From Streptomyces sp. L2 (GTDB taxonomy: Bacteria > Actinomycetota > Actinomycetes > Streptomycetales > Streptomycetaceae): DNA of 64,000 nt. Position 1 is the first letter of the stretch. Each line of letters begins with the position of its first letter. The notes beneath the pieces are model-generated. The model worked only from the letters and a program-made list of their open reading frames with translations, did not search any database and had not been told where the DNA came from. The position numbers and the translations under genes were made by a program. Of this stretch, positions 45,373 to 54,436 are shown one piece after another. The stretch spans positions 2,232,001 through 2,296,000 of the forward strand of contig NZ_QBDT01000001.1 of the NCBI RefSeq assembly GCF_004124325.1, given 5' to 3'.

Positions 45373-45486
45373 GTCCTCGGTGTGGACCTGGCGGAAGGCG
45401 ATGGCGTGGCTCTCGGTGGCGTTCACCAGCTTGATCGGGATGCTGACGAGACCGAAGGAGATGGCGCCGTTCCAAATGGATCGCAC
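45373..45486 (-). pseudogene. ku: Host ku, 5' fragment (codons 1-38)
   Basis: MRSIWNGAISFGLVSIPIK to HTED is the N-terminus of Ku and ends at the right junction of the element; the frame then runs into element DNA to a stop at 45118, giving a 122-codon hybrid. The original promoter, shared in a 62-bp divergent spacer with the LigD-type gene, is still in place and now transcribes into the element antisense to its ku 3' end. Confidence 0.93.
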
Positions 45487-45548
45487 GTTCCGACCCTTTC
45501 CTGCCGATATATACTGTTACATCACTAATTCTCTGAGATTGTCATCCT

Positions 45549-46430
45549 ATGATGCCTATCACAGAGGTGGAGGGGCGCCGGGTCCCGCTGAGCAACCTGG
45601 AGAAGGTGCTGTATCCGGCGACCGGCTTCACCAAGGGGGAGCTGCTGCACTACTACGCGACGACCGCCCCCGTCCTGCTGCCGCACCTGCGCGACCGGGC
45701 GTTGTCGTTCCTGCGGTATCCGGACGGGCCGGACGGGCAGCTGTTCTTCGCGAAGAACGTGCCGCCGGGTACGCCCGAGTGGGTCATGACGGCTGAGGTC
45801 CCCCGGTCGGAGGGGCCGGCCCGGATGGTGGTGGTGCGGGATCTGGCGAGCCTGGTGTGGGCGGCGAACCTGGTCACCGAGTTCCACACGCACCAGTGGC
45901 TCGTGCGGTCCCCGGACGAGGCCGACCGGCTGGTCTTCGACCTCGACCCCGGGGCGCCCGCGACGATCGTGCAGTGCTGCGAGGTCGCGCTGTGGCTGCG
46001 CGAGCGGCTCGCCGCGGACGGGATCGAGGCGTACGCCAAGACGGCCGGGTCGAAGGGCCTGCATCTGCTGGCGGCGGTGCGCGGGGGCTCGTCGGAGGAG
46101 ACGTCGGAGTACGCGAAGGCGCTGGCGATGGAGGCGGAGCGGGCGATGCCCCGGCTCGTGGTGCACCGGATGACGAAGAGTCTGCGGCCGGGCAAGGTGT
46201 TCGTCGACTGGAGCCAGAACGCGGCTCGCAAGACCACGGCGGCGCCGTACACCGTGCGGGCCCGGCGGACCCCGCTGGTGTCGGCGCCGGTGACCTGGGA
46301 GGAGGTCGCGGACTGCGGGGCACCGGCCCAGCTGGAGTTCGTCGCCGAGGACCTCGCGCCGCGGATCCAGGACTACGGGGACCTGCTGGCCCCGCTGCTG
46401 GACCCCAAAGGGGCGGCACGGCTGCCGTGA
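45549..46430 (+). CDS. ligD: LigD-type primase-polymerase of NHEJ
   Basis: 293 residues; stand-alone polymerase domain of bacterial LigD (AEP superfamily). Features: LSNLEKVLYPATGFTKGELLHYY, metal-binding DLDPG (D-X-D near residue 137), KTAGSKGLHLLAAV near 165, and DWSQNAARKTTAAPYTVRARRTP near 220. It fills gaps with ribonucleotides at DNA ends bound by Ku. No ligase or phosphoesterase domain, so LigD functions are split in this strain. The ATG gives MMPITEVEGR. Divergent from host ku, the normal NHEJ pair. Confidence 0.93.
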   Translation: MMPITEVEGRRVPLSNLEKVLYPATGFTKGELLHYYATTAPVLLPHLRDRALSFLRYPDGPDGQLFFAKNVPPGTPEWVMTAEVPRSEGPARMVVVRDLASLVWAANLVTEFHTHQWLVRSPDEADRLVFDLDPGAPATIVQCCEVALWLRERLAADGIEAYAKTAGSKGLHLLAAVRGGSSEETSEYAKALAMEAERAMPRLVVHRMTKSLRPGKVFVDWSQNAARKTTAAPYTVRARRTPLVSAPVTWEEVADCGAPAQLEFVAEDLAPRIQDYGDLLAPLLDPKGAARLP

Positions 46431-46531
46431 GCGGACCGGCTGCCGTGAGCGGACCGACCGGCGTGAGGCGAGGGCCGAGCCTGAAGCGAGGCGGGGAGAA
46501 GCGACGCGGGGAGAAGCAAGGCCGGAAGACC

Positions 46532-47329
46532 CTACGCCCACGTGTTCCGGTCGCGTGCCATCGCGTGCAGCGCCTCCACGTCCGCCGGTTTCAGCACGGC
46601 GCCCAGCCCGGTCAGCCCCGGCAGCTCGGTGTCCCGCAGGACGTGCAGGGAACGCGGGGGTGCCGTGACCATGAGGCCGGCGGGGCTCGCCAGCGCGAGG
46701 ACCGGGCGGACCTCGGCGGTCAGGGCGTGGGAGGCGCGGTCGGCGTCGGCGCGCAGGCGGCGCAGCAGCGGCTCGGCGTCGTGGCGGCCGACGGTGACCA
46801 GCGGGTCGTCCACCCTGACCCGCTGCTTGCGGGCGTAGAGGGCGTGTACGGCGAAGAGGCCGCCGGGGCCGATCAGCAGGTGGTGGACACGGTCGCCGCC
46901 GGGGAGCGGGAGGGAGTGCAGGGTGTGCCAGCCGGCGCCCTCCATCCGGTCCAGGGCCTCGCCGACGGTCTGCTCGGCGGCCAGGGCGTGCCGGCGCGGG
47001 TCGGGGCGGAACCGGTGGGCGGGGCCGGGGTCCCGGTCAAGGGCGACGAGCAGGGCCTCGCCGGGGCGGTTGGGCGCGAGGTCGTCGTCCGGGTGGAGGG
47101 TGAGCCGCGCCATCTCCGCGGGTGTGGGGACGGGCGGCGGGCCCACGGCCACCGGCCCGGCCAGGAACGGTTTCAGGGCTTCGAGTACGGCCTCCCGGTG
47201 GTCCTCGCCGAGCAGGTTGACCCGGCCGGACTCCGGGTCGTACCAGGCGACGTTGCTTCCGTCCCGGCGGCAGACGTACAGCCGTTCGCGGCCGTGCCGC
47301 CAGGTCGGCACCACGCGTAGTGCGCTCAT
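46532..47329 (-). CDS. NERD (nuclease-related) domain protein
   Basis: 265 residues. N-terminal region reads MSALRVVPTWRHGRERLYVCRRDGSNVAWYDPE; central NERD domain about 115-220 (AAEQTVGEALDRMEGAGWHTLHSLPLPGGDRVHHLLIGPGGLFAVHAL), with the Asp-X-hydrophobic pattern DRVHHLLIG of nuclease-related folds. ATG with GAGGGG upstream. It converges with the polymerase gene, with about 100 bp of short direct repeats (GCTGCCGTGAGCGGACCG-like) between. Role unknown; the link to DNA processing is by domain only. Confidence 0.82.
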   Translation of the reverse strand: MSALRVVPTWRHGRERLYVCRRDGSNVAWYDPESGRVNLLGEDHREAVLEALKPFLAGPVAVGPPPVPTPAEMARLTLHPDDDLAPNRPGEALLVALDRDPGPAHRFRPDPRRHALAAEQTVGEALDRMEGAGWHTLHSLPLPGGDRVHHLLIGPGGLFAVHALYARKQRVRVDDPLVTVGRHDAEPLLRRLRADADRASHALTAEVRPVLALASPAGLMVTAPPRSLHVLRDTELPGLTGLGAVLKPADVEALHAMARDRNTWA

Positions 47330-47604
47330 GCGCCATCACCCCTCGACCATGGGAACAGGCGGGGCGCTCCCTGGGCAAGAACCCGGCCAAGAACCCGGCT
47401 ACCGTGGAACGCGCCCGGTGAAACGGGGCGAAACGAGGCCGCCTGGAGGCGCGGCGTACCGGCGGGCCGGCGCGCGGACCGCTCTGCTGCCGGGAAAACC
47501 GGCCGAGTAGCCTCTTCCGGAGTACCGCCTGCGGTGCGCAAAAAGGACTTCCGTACGAATAATGTGTACGGGCCGTTCTGCCCTCCCCTCAGCTCAGGAG
47601 CCCC

Positions 47605-48396
47605 GTGCCAGCCCGTCGCCCCGCGCGTACCGCCCTCGCCGCGGCCGCCGTCGCGTTGCTCTCGGCTACGGCTGTGGCCTGTGGGGACTCGGGGGGCCTC
47701 CAGTCTGCGGGGGCCACGCCGACCGCCGTCAGTCCGGCCAAGCTGTGGCCGGACCTGCGCCCCGCGTCCAGCCCGGCCTGGCCGTACGACGAGGCGGAGC
47801 GGGAGGTCGTCAAGGGAATCCGCGTGCCCGGGGACGACATCCGGAAGGTGGCCCCGGTGGACGTCGTACGGGCGGAGATCTCGGCGCATCCGGACGACTA
47901 CGGGTCGAAGGGGGCGTACCACGCGACGGTGGACCGGGTGAAGGAGTGCGAGCCGGGCGGGGACCGGGCGCGGTGCCCGGTGCTGAAGGCGTACTACCGC
48001 GATCTGACCGGTGACGGCCGGGACGAACTGGCGCTCGGTTTCCGGCTGTACCCGACCAACCAGACGGCGGTGCGGATCTACACGGTCGAGAAGCACCGGC
48101 TGGTGCAGGTGCTGGCCGACAACGACGCGATCATCGGGGTGGAGCTGGCCGGGCGCGCGGTGATCGTGCGCTCCCCGGCGGGGATCACCGGCTACGAGTA
48201 CCGCACCAGCTGGGCGTGGGACCCCGAGCAGCGGGCGATGGTGTTCTCCCGCGACGAGTTCCTGCGCACGGGCGGCGGCCGGCACACACGCAGGCCGTCG
48301 GCGTCCCCGTCACCGTCGTTGACGCCTTCGCCGTCCCTCACCCCCTCGTCGGCGGTTACGCCCTCGTCGGGTACGACCGCGTCGGCGGGCGAGTGA
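47605..48396 (+). CDS. Secreted lipoprotein, operon with sensor kinase
   Basis: 263 residues from the GTG (MPARRPARTALAAAAVALLSATAVACGD) behind CAGGAG. Signal peptide ending in a lipobox-like AVAC at about residue 26. Body with repeat-integrin-like YYRDLTGDGRDELALGFRLY (Asp-rich, calcium-like) and a Ser/Pro/Thr-rich C-terminus with PSPSLTPSPSLTPS. Coupled to the kinase gene by TGATG overlap; probably senses envelope state or modulates the kinase. Confidence 0.82.
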   Translation: MPARRPARTALAAAAVALLSATAVACGDSGGLQSAGATPTAVSPAKLWPDLRPASSPAWPYDEAEREVVKGIRVPGDDIRKVAPVDVVRAEISAHPDDYGSKGAYHATVDRVKECEPGGDRARCPVLKAYYRDLTGDGRDELALGFRLYPTNQTAVRIYTVEKHRLVQVLADNDAIIGVELAGRAVIVRSPAGITGYEYRTSWAWDPEQRAMVFSRDEFLRTGGGRHTRRPSASPSPSLTPSPSLTPSSAVTPSSGTTASAGE

Positions 48397-49658
48397 TGGG
48401 GCTCGCGCTGCCCCGGTGGGCGGGGACGCTCGCCGTGAAGTCGGCCGCGTTCATCACGGTGATGTGCTGTGCGCTGGCCGCGCTGCTCGGTGTCCTGGTG
48501 CATGTCTCGGTGACCGACCAGACCGTGAGTCAGGCCCGTGACCAGGCGCTGAGCCGGCTGGCGGATGCCACGGACGCCTATCAGGCGGGGGACGCCCTGC
48601 GACCGGGCGCCGGGGTGGACCCGCCGGGGCTGCCCGCGCCGCTGCGGAGGCTGGCGGTGTCCGGGAAGCGCGCCACGATGGTCTCCTCGCAGGACGGGCG
48701 CCCCACGATGTGGGCGGCCGGGCCGGCCGACGGGCACCGGGCGCTCGCCGTGCGGGTCGACTACGGGCAGCAGTCCCGCACGATCGAGGGGCTGGACACG
48801 TCGATCCTTTGGTCCTCCGTGCTGGCCATCGGGGTGACGGTGCTGGTCGGGTTGTTCGCGGTGACCCGGGTGACGAGGAGGCTGCACGGCACGGCGCGGG
48901 TGGCCCGGCGGATCAGCGCGGGGGACCTGGACGCCCGGGTGAACGACCCGCGGACCCGGGACCCTTCGCGGCCGCAGGACGAGGTGGCCTCGGTGGCGGC
49001 GGCGCTGGACGGCATGGCGGCGTCGCTGCAGGGCAAGCTGCTGAGCGAGCAGCGGTTCACGGCGGACGTGGCGCATGAGCTGCGTACGCCGCTGACGGGG
49101 CTGCACGCGGCGGCCGAGCTGCTGCCTCCCGGCCGGCCTACGGAGCTGGTCCGGGACCGGGTGGCGGCGCTGCGCACGCTCACCGAGGACCTGCTGGAGA
49201 TCTCCCGGCTGGACACCGGCCGTGAGACGCCGGCGGTGGACACCGAGGAGCTGGGTGCGCTGGCGGCGCGGGTGGTGCGGGCGTCGGGGACCGACACCGA
49301 CGTGCGGGTGGTGCGGGACGCCCGGGTGGAGACCGACCGGCGGCGGCTGGAGCGGGTGCTGGGGAATCTGGTGGCCAACGCGCACAAGCACGGGCGGGGG
49401 CCGGTGGTGGTCACGGTGGAGGGGCCACGGGTGACGGTGCGGGACCACGGGGAGGGGTATCCGGAGTACCTGGTGGTGCATGGTCCCCAGCGCTTCCGGA
49501 CGGAGGGGGGTGCCCGTGGGCACGGGCTGGGCCTGACGATCGCGGTGGGGCAGGCGGAGGTGCTGGGGGCGAGGCTCTGCTTCTCGAATGCGGCCGACGG
49601 AGGCGCGGTGGCCTCCCTGACCCTCCCCACCCCTCCGCCGCAGACCGTCCGTACCTGA
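48396..49658 (+). CDS. Sensor histidine kinase
   Basis: 420 residues. TM1 near 15-38, extracytoplasmic loop to about 140, TM2 near 141-165, HAMP (VTRRLHGTARVARRISAGDLDARV), HisKA with phosphoacceptor His in ADVAHELRTPLTG near residue 226, and HATPase_c with N-box LGNLVANAHKHG, G1 VRDHGEGYP and G2 GGARGHGLGLTIA. The start ATG overlaps the lipoprotein stop; a GTG one codon earlier is possible. No response regulator is next to it. Lipoprotein plus kinase recalls CseA-CseC organisation but similarity is not sufficient to name it. Confidence 0.88.
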   Translation: MGLALPRWAGTLAVKSAAFITVMCCALAALLGVLVHVSVTDQTVSQARDQALSRLADATDAYQAGDALRPGAGVDPPGLPAPLRRLAVSGKRATMVSSQDGRPTMWAAGPADGHRALAVRVDYGQQSRTIEGLDTSILWSSVLAIGVTVLVGLFAVTRVTRRLHGTARVARRISAGDLDARVNDPRTRDPSRPQDEVASVAAALDGMAASLQGKLLSEQRFTADVAHELRTPLTGLHAAAELLPPGRPTELVRDRVAALRTLTEDLLEISRLDTGRETPAVDTEELGALAARVVRASGTDTDVRVVRDARVETDRRRLERVLGNLVANAHKHGRGPVVVTVEGPRVTVRDHGEGYPEYLVVHGPQRFRTEGGARGHGLGLTIAVGQAEVLGARLCFSNAADGGAVASLTLPTPPPQTVRT

Positions 49659-49699
49659 TGCCCCTGAGGGGCCGTACCCGCCGCCGTCAGCCGCGGGCC

Positions 49700-50045
49700 C
49701 GTCGTGGCTCTTCGCGCAGTTCCCCGCGCCCCTAGGGGGTGACACGCGCCGTCGTCAGGCGCAGGCCCGTCGTGGTTACTCGCGCAGTTCCCCGCGCCCC
49801 TTTGGGGCGCCCCAGCGGGCCGGTGTCGCATCCACATGCCCGACAGCCGAACAACGACCGAACACCCCCAAGGGGCCCGAGGAAGCACGACCACCCCCCA
49901 AAGGGGCGCGAGGAACTGCGCGACCAGCCCCGGACGGGCCGCACCCGACACACGACCGCAACCACCCCGGAAGGGGCGCGGCGAACTGCGCGATCAGGTT
50001 CGGGCGGGCCGCGGCCGACACACGACCGCGGCACCCCGAGGGGCC
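49700..50045. repeat. Cluster of GCGCAGTTCCCCGCGCCCC hairpin repeats in both orientations
   Basis: Spacer 49659-50159. Plus-oriented copies near 49714-49739 and 49782-49810 (with GCGCCCC-TTT-GGGGCGC, perfect); inverse copies near 49899-49922 and 49970-49992; a degenerate one near 50034. The same family as at 0.98 and 55.6 kb. No gene; spurious ORFs cross the repeats. Confidence 0.8.
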
Positions 50046-50159
50046 CGGGGAAGGTGGCCGTACTCGCGCGTCACCCGTTGGCCCACTGTGAGGGGCGTGT
50101 CGGCCGGGCTCCTCCTAATGTGGCGGTCAGTCAGACCGAGTCCGCCCCCGGGAGGCCCC

Positions 50160-50444
50160 ATGTCCCTGCGTTTCGCCGTCACGGCTGCCGGCGACGACCG
50201 GCACCCTCGGCTGCACCAGGGCATCCTCACCGCCAGGAACGGCATGCAGCTGCGGGACCGGCCGGGCCGGGGCAGCCGGCGGATCCGGTTCGGGCGGCAG
50301 GGCGAGACCGTGTCGATCTTCCGCAGGACCCGCGGCCCGAGCGTCCGCGGCAACCCCCGCTGGTACCTGCCGGCCGACGGCACCCGGGCCTGGGGCGCTG
50401 CCCGCTACATCGACAACGTCGCCCCCGCGCCACGCTGGTGCTGA
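50160..50444 (+). CDS. Small SH3-like domain protein
   Basis: 94 residues, ATG (MSLRFAVTAAGDD) with GGGAGG 5-8 bases upstream. Pattern GMQLRDRPGRGSRRIRFGRQGETVSIFRR, then NPRWYLPADG and GAARYIDNV resembles a bacterial SH3 (SH3b) fold. No signal peptide. Standing 43 bp before the rodA-like gene. Function unknown. Confidence 0.65.
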   Translation: MSLRFAVTAAGDDRHPRLHQGILTARNGMQLRDRPGRGSRRIRFGRQGETVSIFRRTRGPSVRGNPRWYLPADGTRAWGAARYIDNVAPAPRWC

Positions 50445-50487
50445 TCAGCACGGCACACAACACGACCTATTTGGGTAGGTTCCGGAC

Positions 50488-51849
50488 ATGACGAAGGCCG
50501 GAACCACCCTCACGGCGACCCAGGCCCCGCCCCCCGTCGTACGGCTCCCCCGCCGCCGCGGCATCGAACTCGCCCTGATCGTGCTGGCCGTCGTGCTGTC
50601 GGTGTACGGCTACTGTGCCGTCGGCCTCGCCCGCACCGGCACCGTCCCGCCCGGCGCGGTCGGCTACGGCGCCGGACTCGGCGTCCTCGCCCTGTGCGCG
50701 CACATCGCCGTCCGCATCCGCGCGCCGTACGCCGACCCCCTGCCGCTGCCCATCGGCGTGCTGCTCAACGGGCTGGGCCTGGTGCTGATCTACCGGCTCG
50801 ACCTGGAGACCCCGCACGACCAGGCGGCCCCCACCCAACTGGTGTGGTCCACCCTCGGGGTGGGCCTGTTCATCGCCGTCGTCCTCGTGCTCCGCGACCA
50901 CCGGGTCCTCCAGCGCTACTCGTACGTCTGTGTGGTCGCCGCCCTCGCGCTACTGGTCCTGCCGATCCTGTTCCCGGCGGTCAACGGCGCCCGCATCTGG
51001 ATCCGGATCGCCGGATTCTCCATCCAGCCGGGCGAGTTCGCGAAGGTGCTGCTCGCCGTGTTCTTCGCCGCCTATCTGGCCGCCAACCGCAACGCGCTGG
51101 CGTACACCGGCCGCCGGGTGTGGCGGATGCAGTTGCCGACCGGTCGCGTACTGGGCCCGATCGTGGCGATCTGGCTGCTCAGCGTCGGCGTCCTGGTGCT
51201 TGAGCGCGACCTCGGCACCTCCCTGCTCTTCTTCGGCCTGTTCGTCGTCCTGCTGTACGTCGCGACGGGCCGGACCGGCTGGATCGCGGTCGGCCTGCTG
51301 CTCGCCACGCTCGGCGCGGTCGCCGTCGGCCACCTGGAGCCGCACGTGCACGGCCGGATCGAGGACTGGCTGCACCCCTTCGCCACGATCGACGCCGGTC
51401 AGGGCCCCAACCAGGTCGCGCAGTCGCTGTTCGCGTTCGCCGCGGGCGGCATCCTCGGGACCGGCCTGGGACTGGGCCACTCCGTCCTGATCGGGTTCGC
51501 CACCAAGTCCGACTTCATCCTGGCCACGGCGGGCGAGGAGCTGGGGCTGGCCGGCCTCTCGGCGATCTTCCTGCTGTACGCCCTGCTCGTGGAGCGCGGC
51601 TACCGGGCCGGCCTCGCCCTGCGCGAACCGTTCGGCCGGCTGCTCGCCGTCGGCCTCGCCTCGATCGTCGCGCTCCAGGTGTTCGTGATCGCGGGCGGCG
51701 TGACCGGGCTGATCCCGCTGACGGGCATGGCGATGCCGTTCCTCGCCCAGGGCGGTTCCTCGGTCGTCACCAACTGGGCGATCGTGGCGCTGCTGATCCG
51801 CGTGAGCGACTCGGCCCGCAGCCAGTACGACGGGCAGGTGGCACCGTGA
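50488..51849 (+). CDS. FtsW/RodA/SpoVE-family peptidoglycan glycosyltransferase
   Basis: 453 residues, about ten membrane helices. SEDS hallmarks: ARIWIRIAGFSIQPGEFAKVL (catalytic-loop region), VLVLERDLGTSLL with the key Asp, and GLIPLTGMAMPFLAQGGSS near the C-terminus. Polymerises lipid II with a cognate class B PBP, encoded 49 bp downstream. An extra pair beside the division or elongation complexes is usual in Streptomyces. Weak ribosome site before the ATG. Confidence 0.92.
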   Translation: MTKAGTTLTATQAPPPVVRLPRRRGIELALIVLAVVLSVYGYCAVGLARTGTVPPGAVGYGAGLGVLALCAHIAVRIRAPYADPLPLPIGVLLNGLGLVLIYRLDLETPHDQAAPTQLVWSTLGVGLFIAVVLVLRDHRVLQRYSYVCVVAALALLVLPILFPAVNGARIWIRIAGFSIQPGEFAKVLLAVFFAAYLAANRNALAYTGRRVWRMQLPTGRVLGPIVAIWLLSVGVLVLERDLGTSLLFFGLFVVLLYVATGRTGWIAVGLLLATLGAVAVGHLEPHVHGRIEDWLHPFATIDAGQGPNQVAQSLFAFAAGGILGTGLGLGHSVLIGFATKSDFILATAGEELGLAGLSAIFLLYALLVERGYRAGLALREPFGRLLAVGLASIVALQVFVIAGGVTGLIPLTGMAMPFLAQGGSSVVTNWAIVALLIRVSDSARSQYDGQVAP

Positions 51850-51898
51850 TCACGCTCGCCAGGCACCGGACGACCACGACCTACCGAACAGGTGGCCG

Positions 51899-53359
51899 AT
51901 GAGCACGTACATCAAGCGCGCGTCCGCGTTCTGCGTCCTGCTGCTGGTGGCGCTGCTGGTCAACGCCGCCCGCGTACAGGTGGTGCGGGCCGGCGACTAC
52001 GACCGCAACCCGGCCAACCGGCGTGCCACGATCGCCCGTTACAGCCAGCCGCGCGGCGACATCGTCGTGGACGGCCGGGCGGTCACCGGCTCCGTCGACA
52101 CCGGTGAGCAACTGCGCTACGAACGGAGGTACCTCGACGGCCCGTTGTACGCGCCGGTCACCGGCTTCGCCTCCCAGCTGTACGGCACCACCCTGCTGGA
52201 GCACACCTCGGACGGGATCCTCTCCGGCACCGACTCGATCCTCTCGCCGCTCCCCCTGTGGAACGACGTGACGCGCGCGCAGAACCCCGGCGGCGACGTC
52301 GTCACGACCCTGAACGCGGACGCGCAGGAGGCCGCGTTCCGGGGCCTGGACGGGCGCAAGGGCGCGGTGGCGGCGATCGAGCCGGCCACGGGCCGGGTGC
52401 TGGCGCTGGTGTCGAGTCCGTCGTACGACCCCTCGGAGCTGTCCGGCAACGGCGAGGCGGTGACGTCGGCGTGGGCGCGGCTCGGGCACGACCCGGAGAA
52501 GCCGATGCTGGACCGCGCCGTACGGCAGACCTATCCGCCGGGGTCGACGTTCAAGGTGGTCACCGCGGCGGCGGCGCTGGACTCGGGGGTGATCACCGAC
52601 CTGGACGAGCCGACCGACTCCCCCGACCCCTACCGGCTGCCCGGCACCACCACGCGGCTCACCAACGAGACCGACGGCTGCGCCGACGCCTCGCTGCGCA
52701 CGGCGTTCGAGTGGTCCTGCAACACGGTGTTCGCCAAGCTGGGCGTGGACGTCGGAGTGCGGGACATGGCGGCCACGGCGCGGGCGTTCGGCTTCAACGA
52801 CGACCGGCTGCGCGTCCCGTTCTCGGTGGCCCGCTCCACGTTCGACACGCACGTGGACGACGCCCAGCTCGCACTGTCGTCGATCGGGCAGTACAACACG
52901 CGGGCGACCCCGCTGCAGATGGCGATGGTCGCGGCGGCCGTCGCCAACGGGGGCCGGCTGCGGCTGCCGTACCTGGTGGAGCGCAGCACCCGGCAGGGCG
53001 GGGAGACCGTCGCGGGCAGCGGGGTGCGCCCGGCCCGGCAGGTGATGCGCCCGTCGACGGCCGTGAAGCTGAAGGAGCTGATGACCGGCGTGGTCGACGA
53101 GGGCACCGGCACGAACGCGGCGATCCCCGGCGCGCTGGTCGGCGGGAAGACGGGGACCGCGCAGCACGGGGTCGACAACTCCGGTGTCCCCTACGCCTGG
53201 TTCGTCTCCTGGGCGCGGGCCGACGACGCGATGGAGCCGCAGGTGGCGGTCGCGGTGGTGGTCGAGGACGCGTCGGCGAACCGGCGCGACATCAGCGGCG
53301 GCGGGGTGGCGGCGCCGATCGCGAAGGCGGTGATGGAGGCGGTCCTCGGATCGTCGTGA
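51899..53359 (+). CDS. Class B penicillin-binding protein (PbpA-like transpeptidase)
   Basis: 486 residues: short N-terminal membrane anchor (about 8-28), dimerisation region, transpeptidase domain with STFK (near 215), SCN (near 272) and KTGTA (near 417). Cross-links peptidoglycan with the SEDS partner. ATG start with AGGTGG upstream. Same operon as the FtsW/RodA gene. Confidence 0.94.
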   Translation: MSTYIKRASAFCVLLLVALLVNAARVQVVRAGDYDRNPANRRATIARYSQPRGDIVVDGRAVTGSVDTGEQLRYERRYLDGPLYAPVTGFASQLYGTTLLEHTSDGILSGTDSILSPLPLWNDVTRAQNPGGDVVTTLNADAQEAAFRGLDGRKGAVAAIEPATGRVLALVSSPSYDPSELSGNGEAVTSAWARLGHDPEKPMLDRAVRQTYPPGSTFKVVTAAAALDSGVITDLDEPTDSPDPYRLPGTTTRLTNETDGCADASLRTAFEWSCNTVFAKLGVDVGVRDMAATARAFGFNDDRLRVPFSVARSTFDTHVDDAQLALSSIGQYNTRATPLQMAMVAAAVANGGRLRLPYLVERSTRQGGETVAGSGVRPARQVMRPSTAVKLKELMTGVVDEGTGTNAAIPGALVGGKTGTAQHGVDNSGVPYAWFVSWARADDAMEPQVAVAVVVEDASANRRDISGGGVAAPIAKAVMEAVLGSS

Positions 53360-53424
53360 GGTGAGGGGCGCACCGGGGCGCGGCGCGGCCGGCGTACGGC
53401 CCGCGGGGCGTACGCCGGCCGGGA

Positions 53425-54258
53425 TCAGTTGGCCGGCTTGATCATCTCGGAGCGGACGGTGAGGGTGTCGCGGGCGGCGGCCGCGATGTCCACGTCGGAC
53501 GCGTCCTTGTGCTCCACGTCGATCTCGCCGACCACCGCGGCGGTGTTGCCGTCCGCCCATGCGCAGATCGGGTAGGTGACGGTCACGAGGGACTCCTGCT
53601 GGGAGACCACTTCGCAGGTGATGGTGGTCTGCGCGCCGGGCGGGGTGGCATCCTTCTCGGGCTGCACGAGCGTCACGCCGTCGGCGTCGGCGGCGCCCTT
53701 GAGCATGCCGTGCCGGACGTCGGCCTCGTGCTTGAACCGGCCGTACATGCTCGACACCACGAGCAGACCCTTGGACGGGTCGCCCCCGCGGTCGTAGCGG
53801 GCGCCCAGGGCGTGGATGTCCTCGGCGTCCCAGGCGCTGTTGGCCTCGTCCTCGATCTTGCCGGTCTGGCTCGCCGGCATCTTCTCGGCGAACTTGTACT
53901 GCCCGTCCACCAGGGTGCCGGGCAGTGTGAGCTTGTTCTCCGCCTTCGGCAGGCTCTTCTCGATCTGCCAGCCGAGCACGCCGAGCGCCACCAGCCCGCC
54001 GACGATCAGGACGACGACCCCGCCGACGATGCCGAGGACGAGACCGACCCGGCTCTTCTTCGGCGGCGGCCCCATGGGCGGCATCCCCCACGCCGGGTAC
54101 GGCTGCTGGGGCGGGTACGGCTGCTGCGGGGGGTACGGCTGAGCGCCGTACGGCGGCTGGGGCTGGGGGCCGGGCGGCGGACCGTACGGGTCGGGGCCCT
54201 GCGGGGGCTGCTGGCCGTACGGGTTCTGGGGCTGCTGCGGCGGCGGAGGCATGGACAC
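53425..54258 (-). CDS. Pro/Gln-rich membrane protein with extracellular domain
   Basis: 277 residues. N-terminal Pro-Gln-Tyr-Gly repeats (QQPYPPQQPYP) to about 68, one TM helix (VGLVLGIVGGVVVLIVGGLVALGVLGW), then an extracytoplasmic domain with two cysteines (TCEVVS, YPICAW). GTG start; an ATG two codons later also fits. Convergent with the PBP gene. Family not named; similar proteins are common in Streptomyces. Confidence 0.75.
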   Translation of the reverse strand: MSMPPPPQQPQNPYGQQPPQGPDPYGPPPGPQPQPPYGAQPYPPQQPYPPQQPYPAWGMPPMGPPPKKSRVGLVLGIVGGVVVLIVGGLVALGVLGWQIEKSLPKAENKLTLPGTLVDGQYKFAEKMPASQTGKIEDEANSAWDAEDIHALGARYDRGGDPSKGLLVVSSMYGRFKHEADVRHGMLKGAADADGVTLVQPEKDATPPGAQTTITCEVVSQQESLVTVTYPICAWADGNTAAVVGEIDVEHKDASDVDIAAAARDTLTVRSEMIKPAN

Positions 54259-54436
54259 GCCAGCACGCTACTGCACGCGGGTGACAGCGCCGTACGGCAG
54301 CACCCGCGCCCCGCGTCGGCGCCCGGCTTCATAGACGAACAGTCAACAAGTGGCGCGCAGAGGATTGACGAGCTTGCTGACAGGCAGTCTCATAAGAGGC
54401 GGACGACATACCCCCGGGCAACGAGGTGAGCAATCC

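Noticed and set aside
48216..48395. Longer N-terminus for the sensor kinase
   Set aside because: It would overlap the lipoprotein gene by 180 bases; the ATG at the lipoprotein stop fits coupling and gives TM1 near the start.
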